Below are positions 52,621-64,000 of a stretch of 64,000 nt of DNA, piece by piece; position 1 is the stretch's first letter, and each line of letters starts with the position of its first letter. This stretch comes from Physcomitrium patens (Eukaryota > Streptophyta > Bryopsida > Funariales > Funariaceae). Position numbers and translations under genes: made by a program. Under the pieces are notes generated by a model. The model was given only the letters and a program-made list of their open reading frames with translations. It searched no databases and was not told the origin of the DNA. The stretch lies in NCBI RefSeq assembly GCF_000002425.4, contig NC_037254.1:16824075-16888074 (forward strand), read 5' to 3'.

Positions 52621-55600
52621 GATTGAACTTGTAACAACAAGAGAGTTAGTGCTAGAGATCAACACATAGTGTGTCAAAGGTTACTGAAGGAGTCACGGCA
52701 AGGCTATTGTCAACATTTTAAACCAGTAAGAATTTGACACTGCTTGACATTACAAAGTTAATCATTTGGTTGATATATGTGGCAAAGTGATACATGGACT
52801 AAAGACTATGAATAGAAATGCCATGTAAGTTTATTGGTATTCTTAAAACATAGTTAAAACTAACCAACTCTAAAAAGAACAAAAGTATAGGACAACCAAG
52901 TTTCTTAAGATAAGACATCTTTTTGTATATTGTACCATGTAGTATTGTCTTTTCTTTTGATAGAGAACTAAAATCTATGGTGCATTGTAGAATTGTTATC
53001 AAGTTTTTTTTTATGTTAGTTTTGCCTTCTTAAACTCTTCAACTTTGTTTTATATCTTGTGTTTTGCATCTTAGATTTTTTATGTCTTCTTGATGTTGTT
53101 TCTTATTGTTCTAACCAAGTGTTGTATATGTTGTAACATGATTGACTAGAACAATTCCAAAGGATTCTCAAACATATATTTGCAACTACTAATCTCAAAT
53201 GAAGATGAGATCTTTTAATGCAAAGACATGAATAATGATATACTTCTAGAAAATCATCAAAGTTTAGAAGTGAGTGTGATTTTGTGCTTGTAAAGTATAT
53301 TTCTTTTTTTATGCATGAATATCTTGAAGAAGTCTTATATATATCACAAAGAAGTAAGGTATTGTTTGTAGTTTTGGTTTTGTGTTGAGAGATAGATAGA
53401 AAACAAAAATAAGAATTTGAGCAATTTGATTTGCTTTGATTTGATTTGATTTGATTTTTTTTTTTTTTTTTTTTTTTTTTTGTTTTTTAAGCAATATGTT
53501 ACAATAAAAAATTATAAAGATTATTTTTAATGATTTTTTTTTAGTTTTTGAATTCTTATTAATATCATCTTTTAAGATTTTGATCTTGAATCTTTAGATA
53601 GACTTTATAGCCTTAATTAGATGCCTCTTGTTAATATTTAAAATAAAAAATAATTACTTATTTCTATATTTATTTGTATATATTTCTTTTTTTATTTATT
53701 TTAATATGAATTATTAATTATTTTTTATATTTACAATAGATTTATATGTTAATTTTATCAAAATTACATATAATATAATATTTTTTTGATATAAATAAAT
53801 GTAATTAAGACAAGTGTGGTAGTTGTGCAATCTTTGTTTTATAATTAAATAAAGAATAGAATTGCAATTATAAAAGAAATTTAGTTGTGGTTTGTTTAAG
53901 TTGTTGAACAAGAAAATAACTATTTATACTTACTTATTATATTATAGATCATAGTTTTTATTATACAACATGTTATTTTTATGAAGATTAGATACAACTT
54001 ATATATAAGCCCACTTGTCTAATTTGTGACTTAAAATAAGGCCACTTGTCTCTTCTTATTATTGTACGTATTTTAAAAAGTTAAAAAATTATAGCCATTT
54101 ATTATTAGCAAGATCTAGAAATCACACATATTTGAAAAGAAATTGGATAAGTAGCTTGGAATTTATTATTCCAGGTTTAGGTTTATTATTAAAATTATTA
54201 TTGTTAAAATTTAAAAGCTTAAATGACATCTATGTTGTTCATTGAATGACTTAAACAGTTCAATTGTCTCCAATAATGAAAAGATTAATAAATCATTCTT
54301 TTCTTTAACAACTATATAATTTATAATTTTAATATTGTTAATATTTTAAAAATTACTTGCTACTTTTTTTCTTCAAACATAACTTTATTTTTGAAACCAA
54401 TAGATACTCAAATTATTAGGGCTTTTAAGTTATAATATTGATAGATTTAAATATAAATTGCTCGTTATGAATTCAAAAATAAAAACAATAATCTATGCAA
54501 GATTAATATATCACAAGCAATATAGTGGACTAGACTTATTTAGAATAAAATATACTAAGAATAATCAATGGAGTTTTTAAGATCAATTCATTTTAATGCA
54601 AAATTCTATTAAAAAAATATTATAGCAAAATATAAGTAAAAGCCAAAGAGGTAGTAAAAATGTTTAATATTGATAATTTTTTTTAAAAAAATAAGACTTC
54701 TACTTACTTTGTATAGCCATAAATAAGGCAACATAAAATAGATTAAAAAATTATATAATATTTACATCTTTATGAAAGAATTAAGAATAATTTGTAGCAA
54801 AAATTACCTTAAGAAATCAATAACCAATATCCAAAGAAGGTTGGTCATGAACTAAGGTTGAAATCAGACCCCAAGGCATAAAATTGTGTACATACAACAA
54901 TTCTTGGGTTCTTTTGTTGATTGAAGAGCAAGTTTAGGAAAAAAAATAAATTTAAGAGGATTATTTTAGATTTTCTTTTAAGTGATGCAGATAGACATTG
55001 ATTTTCTAAGAGCTTTTCAAAAAATAAAATTTTTTTTCAATGATTTTGGATTTAAAAAAATAAAAATAAGTTTACAAATTTGAAGAATTTATAAATTTTT
55101 ATAAAAGATGTATGATTTGAATATTTTAATTTTATAAATGTGCTTGTCTTAAATATTTTTTAAAAAAATTTAAGATTAATTAAATGATCAGATTAAGGGA
55201 TATAAGAATTTAATTGGATTAAAATCTCAAATATTTTAACTTTGGGATTAGTGAGATTTTTTATAATCTTTAGCAACTTTTCTGATTTGATTGAATCAAA
55301 ATTTTGTGACAGCATAATAGATTTTGATTTTTATGTTTGCTATAATTCAAAGAGCAATTAAATGATTCAACAAAGAATAATTATTGCTGAAAGATTAACA
55401 TCCAAGTTGAAAAAAGAGAACGACCAATACCTAAGAGTATTAGGAATTCTTTTTTTTAATTAGTATGTTTCTTTTTTCAAAATTTTTATGCTTATTTTTT
55501 GCTTAAAGATTAAAATTTAAGAAAATATTTAATCGAAATCAATGATTTGATTAATAGTTATTCGGATTTTAAAAATACTATAGTAATTTTATTAAGATTT

Positions 55601-55829
55601 ATTTGGAATTTATTTAGAAATTATTTAAGATTTGTTTAGAATTTATTTATAATTACATTAGGATTTGATTAGAATTTCTATAAGATTCATTTATGATTTA
55701 TTTATGATTATTTTTATAATTTTTATAATTTTCTATTTTTAATATATATTTTTTATTTCTTTATATTTTTTTAGTATTTCTTAAAATTTTAATTTATAAT
55801 TTAAAGACATATTTTAAAAAAATAATAAA
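52621..55829. other. AT-rich intergenic DNA
   Basis: No gene is recognised. It includes GATTT pentamer repeats leading into a poly-T tract (about 53,430-53,481) and long AT-rich segments with stops in all frames. Confidence 0.45.
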
Positions 55830-58800
55830 ATAAAATGAAACTCTTATCTTTATGAAAAAAACTACAATCAAATATCATACATACTACTAAATTCCAAAAC
55901 CTTGCTTCTAACGTAGATTGAAATGATAAAGCTTTTATCAATCAATTTCAATATAGATTACAAGATAATCTCAAAGATTTATAATTTACAATTCCAAAAG
56001 CAATTTTATTGTAATAATTGATTGCTCAAGCATTTATGTTCAAAAATTAACTTTTGAAAATATGTTAAGAACAAAGATTTGGTGAAAGAAGAATGAGCCA
56101 AATCATGGCAATAATTCCAAAGTTTTTAGAAACTTATTTAATTAAACCAAAAACTATGTGATTTCATACAGTACATTTTAAATTGCTTATTGAGCAAAAA
56201 AAGTCTCAACATTGTCAAAAACTATTGTGCTTATATTATAGAGAACCTAAGTACTTAACATAATATTATTTTAAAAAATAATATAACCATAAAAAGAAGA
56301 GCATGGCTACTAAAGAAAACAATGTATCAAAAAATAAATTGTTTTAGCTACAAGAAGGACCATATGGCTGAAATCTTATGCAACACTTTAAAAATCTCAT
56401 ATTCTTTCTTCAAATCTCTTATCTTCTTTTAAAATAGATTTTTTTAGAACCAAAAAATTATAAAGCCTTTGCCTTATTTGATTTAAGGGTCTTAGTTTGT
56501 TTTTATAAATGAAGATTTTTTTAAAAAATCAAGAAATATCCTTAGTGAGAAAAATAAGATTGTACATATAGAGGGAATAGATAGCCATCTTTTTTTATTT
56601 CAAAGATGTCATTTATAAAACTATTTTTATAGATGTAAAAATAAATGGATATAAAAGCTTAATCGTATTAAATATTATTAAATCTTTTTCTATTCTAAAC
56701 ATTCTTAGATTTATTGTAGCTAGAGAAGTGTAATCTTCAAATAAATTGGATTTTTATAATCTTGATGTTTTCTATAGAATAATCCAAATTTTTATTATTT
56801 AAGTAGAAAGTCATGGATCTAATACATAAAAATTCTTATTAATAGGTGCAAGAATTTTCTTATATGATTAAAAAAAATATAATTTTTTTCTATTTATATT
56901 ACATCTATTTTTAATGGTAGAAAAACTTTAAGTAATATTTTGATTCAATATCAAGATTATTAGAATGTTCTTGTAAAAAAAAATACAAATATTCTTTTAA
57001 AACATTATCTTTATGATTGTTCAAATAATCTTCAAAAAAGAATTCAACCACCATTTGAATCAATTTGTAGCTTATGATAAAACAAACTGGCTACATTCAA
57101 AAAATATATTAATGAAAACTTGGCTAATAGCCTCATACGTAATTCAAAAACTTTAATATGAGCTCCTATCTTATTTGTAAAGAAAAAATATAGATTCTTG
57201 TGGATATTTGTAGATTATTGAGATTTATGACAAAGATTTTTTTGTAATTGTCAATTTTTTTAAAGAATATTGCTATTATTTGAAATGAACTTCTAATCCA
57301 ATGATTGTTTATATAGATCATAGGAGCTTAGAATAATTTATGTCAATATGAATTTTAAATTGTTATCAATCCTATTGAGACATGTTCTTGTGAAGATTTA
57401 TATTTAATATTACTTATTGGTGAAGAAAACAATAAGGTTTATCAAATTTTCTTTGTAAATATTTTTATCTTCTATTAAAAGAAGAAGATTTATTTTTTTT
57501 AATAATAATAAAATATTCTTTTAAAAGTAAAGTAATTTCATCTTTAAGAATTAAAATCAACATTGGCTACTGATCCAATTTTTTTTTATTAAGTTTAATT
57601 AAATATGCCTTCAAATCTTCTTATTTATGATATTAAAAATAATTCTTTTCAATCTCTATATAATTCTAAGTTTGAATTTTTAAAAAATCTATTGTATATG
57701 AAAAAATATTCATATATTTGCAAAGGTGAAATACAATCATGTGCTCTTAAGTTGTACATAATTTTAAACTAAAAGACATTTTGAATATAACAAGACCTTA
57801 AAATTAATCTTCAAAGATTATTATTAGTTTCAAATAAAGAAGACAATTAAAAACTTTGTATAATCATGTGATATTCTTTTAAGATAAAAAATTCCTTGTG
57901 ATCAATCTTATTGACTTTTCCAACCACTACCTAGGTATCTAAGAACCACAACCATGGTCTTTTGTTTCTTTGGATTTTATTACAGATCTTATAATCTCAA
58001 GTTTTTATGATTATATATTTGTAATAGTAGAAAATTTCACCAAAATAACACATTATATTCTATATATAAAAACCATCACACATAAAAAATAAAAAATAAT
58101 ATAATTTTTCTTTGATATTATTTATTACTATCTTAAAAAACCAAAAATATTATAATGGATAGATGAATCCAACTTATATTAAGATTTTGGAGAATCCTTT
58201 TCAAAATATTGAAGGTAGATATAAAACTATTTTGGATTTTTCATCATTAAATTGATGGATAAAAAAATGGATGAATTAAATTTTAGAACAATATTTGAAA
58301 TGTACCATTAATTACCATTAAAATGATTGAATAATTCTTTTTTCATTGATGGAATTTTTTATAATAATATAATATATTCTTCTATTCAAAAAATATTTTT
58401 TATTTTAATTATTATTATTATCCATAATTTGATGCTTTTGACTTAATAATCAATAATCATATAGTAAAAGATTTTAAAAATTATTAATCAAAGTTACATA
58501 CAACAATAAAGATACATTAAAAAAAAAAAAGAAAAAAAAGAATAATAATAAAAGATCAATGAAAATATATATTATAAAGAACAACATCAATTCTACATTG
58601 ACAACAAAGAATAATTAGTATGTTGTAATATCAAGACTATTTATCATTGTAATAAGTATAATATTTAAAGATTGAGACTATTTCTATTTGTGAAAAAATT
58701 AACCTAGTTGTATATTAATTACATCTACTAAAGTCTGTGAAGATCTATATTGTATTCATTGTATACTTTTTTGAATCATATAAGGCAATGAATATATCAA

Positions 58801-59119
58801 AAAGAAGAAAAATATTATTTCTTTTAGAAGTAGACAATAATCAAGAATTTGAAGTAATAGAAGTCTTAGACTTAAAGAATAATCAAAATATGTTGGAATA
58901 TCCTATACAATAGTATAGATATGATATTAATCAATCTACATAGAAGTCACCTTTGATGGTATTTCAAATGATTTATTTGAAATAAGATATAAATATTTCA
59001 ACAATATTCATATTACATGGTGGTCTTCATGCCTTAGTATAAGATACTATCAATAAAAAAAAAGACTTATCAACAACCTTGCAAATATAATTTATTACAT
59101 CTTAGACTTCATCACCATG
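55830..59119 (+). mobile_element. Truncated Ty3/gypsy remnant, plus strand (element 3)
   Basis: It begins within gag (it aligns with element 1 from about 3,570) and runs through a decayed zinc knuckle (about 56,227-56,270), reverse transcriptase entry (ENLANS, then APILFVKKK, about 57,040-57,190), RNase H, integrase remnants and a chromodomain start (EFEVIEVLD, from about 58,845). It stops at 59,119, roughly 50 bp short of where its polypurine tract should be. It has no LTR of its own at either end. Every frame is broken. Confidence 0.7.
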
Positions 59120-59677
59120 TGTCAAAGACATGAATTAAAAGATGATGCATAAACCAATGAAATCCATGTCAAAAAAAGAGTCACAAAATACAAATAAAGA
59201 AGTACATATATTAAAAAGAACTGAAATGGCTTATTGCCAAAAGACAAGAAAACTTGAGATTCTTGAAAGTAGACTAGAAGGAAGAAAGGAATTGACAAGA
59301 GTGAAGCGGGCTTCACTCTTGTCTCTATATATACTATTTAATTAGGGGCTATGTGGCAATGTTCTATAGGACCTCTAATATGTGTTGACTTTGTATGATA
59401 CATGCCTTGACTTACAAGGCAAGTCTTTTTATGTGTGGATTACATAGTTAATTTGGTTTTCAAGCTAACAACATGTGTGGTATATGGCCAACTTGTTAAC
59501 CACGTTTCTAATCCAAAAAGTCAATTAAAGACACCTATAAAGTCAAAGTAGCATCTATGAAGCTTCTAGGAAGCTTTTATAGAAGATATTATAGAATTAA
59601 CTTGCTTTTATCTACTTCTACTTACTTTTATTTATTTATACAGATAATTATTGGCTTACATGCATATGTCCATGACA
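59120..59677 (-). repeat. 3' LTR of element 4
   Basis: On the minus strand it starts TGTCATGGACATATG and ends GTCTTTGACA. It shares the CAAAGTCAACA and GAGTGAAG blocks with the other LTRs. The adjacent minus-strand polypurine tract (59,694-59,678, CCTAGAAAGAAGGATAA) confirms which end this is. Confidence 0.82.
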
Positions 59678-60288
59678 TTATCCTTCTTTCTAGGAATGAA
59701 TTCTACGAGGAGGGATCATCATATTTTGAGAAAATCTATGATGCGATGAATTGTATTTGCAATATACTCAAATCTTTGTTCTCTTCGAAGATGGTTGATA
59801 GGGCCTCTCAACCATCAATAGTGACTCATACCAGGGTGGAAAGACCATCATGTTATCTGATTGCTATTGAAGCCTTCATAACTTCCTTCAAATAAAATAT
59901 TTGGAATACCATCATGAATTGTTCCTACCTCTGATAAAATTATCAAACATCAAGAGTCTCTTCCAAAGTCGTGATATCAAACGCATTGTATCTTACCATC
60001 TATTCAAGGAAAAATATGTTATTCTTGAGGATCTTCATCTCGATTGCATCGTCTTGAAGGTTGTGAGAATCATAATGTCTCATCCAGTAAGTCAGCAAAT
60101 AAAGGCTTTTTAGTCAAATTTGCTAGTTGTTGGTTCTCCATCTCCTTAGCATCACAACTACAAAGAAGCTACAAACAAGGATTGAAAGTAGAATGTTATC
60201 TTGCCTAGATCTTGTTTCTTTTATAAAGAAGGTTTTCATCTTAATTTTGATAGATGACATCGATGAAAAGCCTCTATCGCCTTTGCTA

Positions 60289-60412
60289 CATTTGCAAGAT
60301 TTTTTATTAGCTCCCATGTGTATTCACTAATATCATATCCGTGTAAATAGACAAGATGTTCCAATTTATTTTGGTGTCACCTTTAATCTAGGACTTCTTC
60401 CACTTCAAATTC
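60289..60412 (-). pseudogene. Chromodomain of element 4
   Basis: On the minus strand EFEVEEVLD is followed, after a frame break, by LEHLVYLHGYDISEYTWE and LIKNLANV. This is the chromodomain pattern (E-hydrophobic-E-x-V/I-L-D, then YLVKWKGY-like, then TWE) found at the C-terminus of chromovirus integrases. It places the whole family among chromoviruses, which target heterochromatin. The frame break shows it is not functional. Confidence 0.7.
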
Positions 60413-60975
60413 TTCATTATTGTCGACTTCTATAGAAGGAGGTGGAGCTTGTCTTCTTCTTGATATGTCTACTATCTTATATGGTTCAAGAAGAGACACG
60501 TAGAATATTAGATGGATTTTCATTGATTTTGGTAGGTGTAAACAATATACAATTGGATTGATTTGTGCAAATATAGGAAATGGTCAAAGTCTATGATAGT
60601 CCAACTTGTCAAAAAATGAGTGATCTTGATATTACAATGAAGTAACTATATCTTGTCACTCCTGTGGAATGGTAATTGTTCCTTTTGATAGACATCCGCA
60701 TTGATCTTTTGTTGTTCTTAAGCTTCTTTTAACTACACCTTCATTGTTGCATGTAACTCTGATAAATGATTTTTCAAATCTTCTGGTACAGGATTATTAG
60801 CTTTTGAAAAATCAAAAGTATCAAGTCATGGATGATAACCATAATTAGCAAAAAAAAATATTTGTTTTGTAGTAGAATGTATTGTGTTATTATAAGCAAA
60901 CTCTACTAATGGCGAAATAGTTATCCAATCATCTTATTGGTAGTTGATGATACATCTCAAATATTGCTCCAAAAC

Positions 60976-61290
60976 TTAATTAACACGCTTTGTTTGTCCA
61001 TGAATTTGAAGATGGAATGCCAAAGATAGTTTTATATCTACTTTTAGAATCTTAAAAAAAGTCCACCAAAATCTTAATACAAACTGAATTCTACTATGTG
61101 ATATAATATCTTTGAGTAATCCATGATATCGATAAATGTTATCAAGAAAGAATTTAGTTGTTTCTTCACTTATAATAAATTTTGTACATGGTACAAAATG
61201 TGCCATCTTAGTAAAACAATCTACTATCACGAATATAGAGTCATAAAAACCAGAGATTGAAAGATTCCATAATAAAATCCATAGAAACAA
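60976..61290 (-). pseudogene. Integrase core of element 4
   Basis: The 104-codon frame contains FVIVDCFTKMAHFVPCTK with the first catalytic Asp, then SEETTKFFLDNIYRYHG. The second catalytic position reads His in IISHSRIQF where D-R-G-T-Q-F is usual, and the region toward the third acidic residue ends in FHLQIHGQTKRVN, the usual text just before it. The missing second Asp means it would be inactive. Confidence 0.78.
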
Positions 61291-61459
61291 AAGACCATGG
61301 TTGTTTTAGAATAGGTAATGGTTGAAGAAGTCCGTAATGTTGATGATGAGGAATTTTTGATCTTAAATAAACATCACATGACTAAAAAAAGTCTTTCACA
61401 CCCTTTCACATTTGTATCCACTAAAAATCTCTAAATATAAGCTGTAAAGTCTTGTTGTA

Positions 61460-61642
61460 TCAAAAATGTCCTACGATTGGAAAGTCGTGACGTGCTTGAA
61501 GAACATGTAATTGAGCTTCTGCTTTTGGGATATATAATCGACCTTTGAAATAGAGTAGGTTGTTTTTGAACTCAAATTTAGAAATATCCTGGGACTTAGA
61601 AGAGAATTTTTTTATATTGTGAACAAAAAGATCAAAATACAT
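61460..61642 (-). pseudogene. Integrase zinc-binding (HHCC) region of element 4
   Basis: The frame includes NNLLYFKGRLYIPKAEAQ and LQARHDFPIVGHF, the H-x3-GH-like part of the integrase N-terminal zinc domain. It lies upstream of the core on the same strand, as expected. Confidence 0.65.
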
Positions 61643-61950
61643 ACTTGATTGGATTTATTTCACAAGGGTTGAATTAACAATCAACGTTGATTTCATTACT
61701 CGAAGATAAAAATGTTCTAGCTTCAAAAAAATTATTCTTTGTTGATCAAAAGATGCATCTCCTTCTTTTGGTGCAAGAGAAGAACATCTAGAGAGGATGT
61801 CTAACAAACCTTACTATTTTTCGAATCAATATGTGATCTTGAAATCAAATCTTGATAAAGACATGTTCCAACGCACTTGGTGACGATTTAAAATAAATCA
61901 AGACATAAAGTACTCAAGATTCTTGTGATTCATATACGCAATGACTAAAT

Positions 61951-63226
61951 TCAATTTGACTCAAGAAACCAAGAATTGCGACGAGAACATAGCCAACCAC
62001 AGTTGGGGAACTAACATAAGTAATTGCACGTGTACAACTAATGACAGAGTTGTTAAAATCCGAGAAACATAATCAAGGTATTCCTGTAAAATAATACATC
62101 ATATGCATACTCACACGTGATGCAAGCATGCACCTAAACAAGAAAATACAAAGTTGAATGCATACTCACACGTGATGCGAGCATGCACCTAAACAAGACA
62201 GTACAAAGTTGAATATTTTTTTGTGAATTGTGTAGCTCTGCGCACAATTGATGGCACAGGACGACGTAATGACGAGGATGCGACTCGGGGATAGGATTTG
62301 ATGAGTTAGTTTCTAGGTCGTTTGCATCGTGGGTGGTGTCGCCTCTGATATATTACAGTGTTCAGTCTTAGAAGTCGTGATGGAGTTTCGCATCTGGCTA
62401 GTTGTTCCTTGTTTATTTTATTTTTTTATTTAGTTTTTCCTTCCCTTCCTTGGACTGCCATGTGAAGATTTTGCCATGCGCGATTCGTTGAATTTCGAAG
62501 CTGCTTCTCATGTGTTTTACTTCCGCAAGGTGTTCTTGAATATTGTTGATCTGTCTTGCCGAGGCACTGGTAGAGACACTTGGATGCTCCTTCCATTTGT
62601 GAGCTCTGTATAGCGTAAATCAAGTTTTTTTTTTTCGTTTCTCTGGTTCGAATCTGCTGTCCGAACACGCTGGTAGTAACGAGAATGGCGCGTCGTTTTT
62701 CATGAAGTGCAATTTGTGCCATCTAGTGATCCTCACTAAAGTATACCAATCTATATTAGGGCACGTAGAAGTCGTTACCGTCGATCACTTGTAGAGGCCA
62801 ACAATTCACATGGTTCGAATTCCAGTTGCATTAACTTATATCTTACGCATTAAATCTGCAGGTGTTTAATTCACTTTATGTTCCTTGCAGTTCGATCTTG
62901 TTGGAATGTATTATCTGAAGTAACTAACACTTCGAGATTCTGTGACCCCTGGCCTTCCACTTGAGGTGGATAGCCTAGCTTTGACTTGTAGTGTTATATA
63001 TTCCTGGCAATTTCGTTCAGAGGAAGACGGCTAACGGTTGTAAAGATCCGAATGTTTAGGTGAAATTTGACAATAAAAAAACTGCGAGGTCACAATTGTT
63101 TGTAAAAGCTTCTCCTGGGCTCTCAACAGACTCATTTTGTACTAAATAAAGGGGACATGGTAGCAAATTTTATTTTCGTGGCCTAAAATTGGTTGGAAAT
63201 GTCATGTGATGTTTGTGTTCGAGCAG
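61951..63226 (+). promoter_or_regulatory. Upstream region and probable 5' exon(s) of the DCN1-like gene
   Basis: Moderate-GC DNA begins where element 4 ends. It holds three CACGTG G-box cores (62,027-62,032, 62,114-62,119, 62,169-62,174), two of them inside a 55-bp tandem duplication. The first coding exon should lie somewhere before 63,227, but the family's N-terminus varies and I could not identify it. Candidate ATGs near 62,251 and 62,684 give only very short frames. A minus-strand frame (62,426-62,722) has no recognisable domain. Confidence 0.4.
62104..62213. repeat. Tandem duplication of a 55-bp unit containing a G-box
   Basis: Units 62,104-62,158 and 62,159-62,213 differ at three positions. 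Each begins TGCATACTCACACGTGATGC and contains one CACGTG core. Near-identity suggests the duplication is recent compared with the flanking retroelement remnants. Confidence 0.9.
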
Positions 63227-64000
63227 CAACAGTAAACAAAGCCACTGCCAAAGAACAAGAGAAAATTGATGGTTTCTTCAATCAGTATGCTGATAAGGCC
63301 GAAGACCATTGTATAGGGTGAGTGGGCGTTTATTCCTGTCTTCACGTGCACTTCATATTTTCTCTTTATCGATTTTCTTAAAAACTTTGCTGCCTTCCCT
63401 CGTACTTATTGCAACATTGTCATCACTAAGCCGACTTCTGGAATTGCCGTATTTGTTAATTGCATATGCGGTCAATGTCTATAGGATGAGCATGTCGAAC
63501 CAGGGGATAATAAAATTCTTGTGTAGGCCTGAAGGTATTGAAGCATTGTGTGAAGACCTTGGAGTTCCTCCTACAGATGTACGAATTCTGCTTCTGGCAT
63601 GGTATGCACTTCTAATTATTTTCATTTGAATTTGTCGTAACTGTATGGTCTGTAAACTCATGCTTTTAGAGAACTGTGTGCTTTTCCTAAGCGGAAGTTG
63701 CATTCTTTGACCTAATTTTTTTTTACAAGTAGCTGACGTTTTTAATGTAATTGCAGGAAGTTGCAGGCTGCTCGGCAGGGATATTTCTCATGGTAAGAAT
63801 AAAAACATGTTACTACCTGTTGCATAACCTTCAGTAGGCAGACTCGGTGCTGTTACCGCATGTCCCCAGGTGCAAAGAGTGCATTTCTAGGTATTTCTTG
63901 GAAAATAAAATTTTACTTGCAGATTAGTTACTGCCATACTCATGGTATCTCTACAGGAAGAATGGAGGAAAGGATTGAAGTCGATGCGAGTAGATAGTCT
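63227..64000 (+). CDS. DCN1-like (DCUN1) cullin-neddylation factor, partial, runs off the window
   Basis: DCN1-like proteins act as scaffold E3s that bring the NEDD8-loaded E2 to cullins. Exons seen: 63,227-63,317 (ending ATA-GG, GT donor), 63,527-63,601, 63,757-63,792, and 63,957 to the edge. The translation gives EKIDGFFNQYADKAEDHC, IGPEGIEALCEDLGVPPTD, VRILLLAWKLQAARQGYFS and EEWRKGLKSMRVDSL, the start of the PONY/DCUN1 domain. It is close to the short plant DCN1-like proteins without a UBA domain. The 5' exon and the C-terminal two thirds are not in view. The last junction is odd: the expected W-E-E-W needs one more G than the predicted splice supplies, so the joined frame shifts (see findings). 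Confidence 0.82.

Larger units (their letters stand above)
59120..61950 (-). mobile_element. 5'-truncated Ty3/gypsy chromovirus, minus strand (element 4)
   Basis: Read on the minus strand it retains the end of RNase H (about 61,900), the integrase zinc-binding region (61,642-61,460), the integrase core (61,290-60,976), a chromodomain (about 60,412-60,289), a polypurine tract and a 3' LTR (59,677-59,120). Similarity to element 2 stops near 61,950, so gag, protease, reverse transcriptase and the 5' LTR are missing. The element therefore abuts gene-like DNA on the right and element 3 on the left. The integrase core is the longest surviving frame of the family here. Confidence 0.78.

Noticed and set aside
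59557..59895. 112-codon plus-strand frame
   Set aside because: It runs across the 3' LTR, polypurine tract and internal 3' end of minus-strand element 4, so it is antisense retroelement sequence.
62641..62665. GGTTCGAATCTG resembling a tRNA T-arm
   Set aside because: No matching acceptor stem, anticodon arm or B-box spacing could be built around it.
1..64000. CRISPR array, operon-like gene cluster, rRNA genes or virus-like gene set
   Set aside because: No regularly spaced repeats with unique spacers, no rRNA-like blocks and no polycistronic gene arrangement. The genes are spliced and far apart, as in a plant nuclear genome.

Overview
The window reads as nuclear DNA of a land plant. It has spliced genes with short GT-AG introns (about 120-520 bp), moderate-GC genes in a very AT-rich background, plant gene families (a SWI3-type chromatin remodelling subunit, a four-ACT-domain ACR protein, a DCN1-like neddylation factor), and old chromodomain-bearing Ty3/gypsy elements. 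Intron size, AT-rich islands dominated by gypsy chromoviruses and the protein sequences fit a moss such as Physcomitrium patens or a close relative. That species call is inference; nothing in the window proves it.

Layout. 1-720: GC-richer edge of an unidentified neighbour. 721-16,000: AT-rich desert holding a decayed plus-strand gypsy element (2,352-7,955), many (AT)n microsatellites and an imperfect 133-bp tandem repeat (13,500-13,765). 16,000-17,006: GC-rich leader/promoter with a 30-bp minisatellite. 17,007-21,482: SWI3A/B-like gene on +, nine coding exons, 662 codons. 21,483-27,597: 3' flank, a possible copia scar, an AT-rich stretch and the 3' flank of the next gene. 27,598-30,240: ACT-repeat (ACR) gene on -, seven coding exons, 457 codons, with a probable 5'-UTR intron reaching 31,245. 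31,247-41,088: mixed then AT-rich DNA containing a 343-bp GC-rich segment bounded by 21-bp inverted repeats (35,903-36,245). 41,089-47,557: a complete but dead minus-strand gypsy chromovirus with both LTRs. 50,750-52,620: a small unique-sequence island, possibly transcribed. 55,830-61,950: two truncated gypsy copies joined tail to tail at 59,119/59,120. 61,951-64,000: a tandem duplication carrying G-box cores, then the 5' part of a DCN1-like gene running off the right edge.

The three recognised genes do not form a pathway or cluster: one acts in chromatin remodelling, one is a probable amino-acid-sensing or regulatory protein, one promotes cullin neddylation. They are ordinary housekeeping or regulatory genes separated by transposon graveyards. 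All retroelement reading frames are broken, and many breaks are C-to-T or G-to-A type changes as expected of methylated, deaminating DNA. I found no convincing novel multi-gene system. The items most worth a second look are the GC-rich inverted-repeat element, the G-box tandem duplication, the one-base frame problem in the DCN1-like gene, the tail-to-tail retroelement junction and the uncharacterised island near 51-52 kb.
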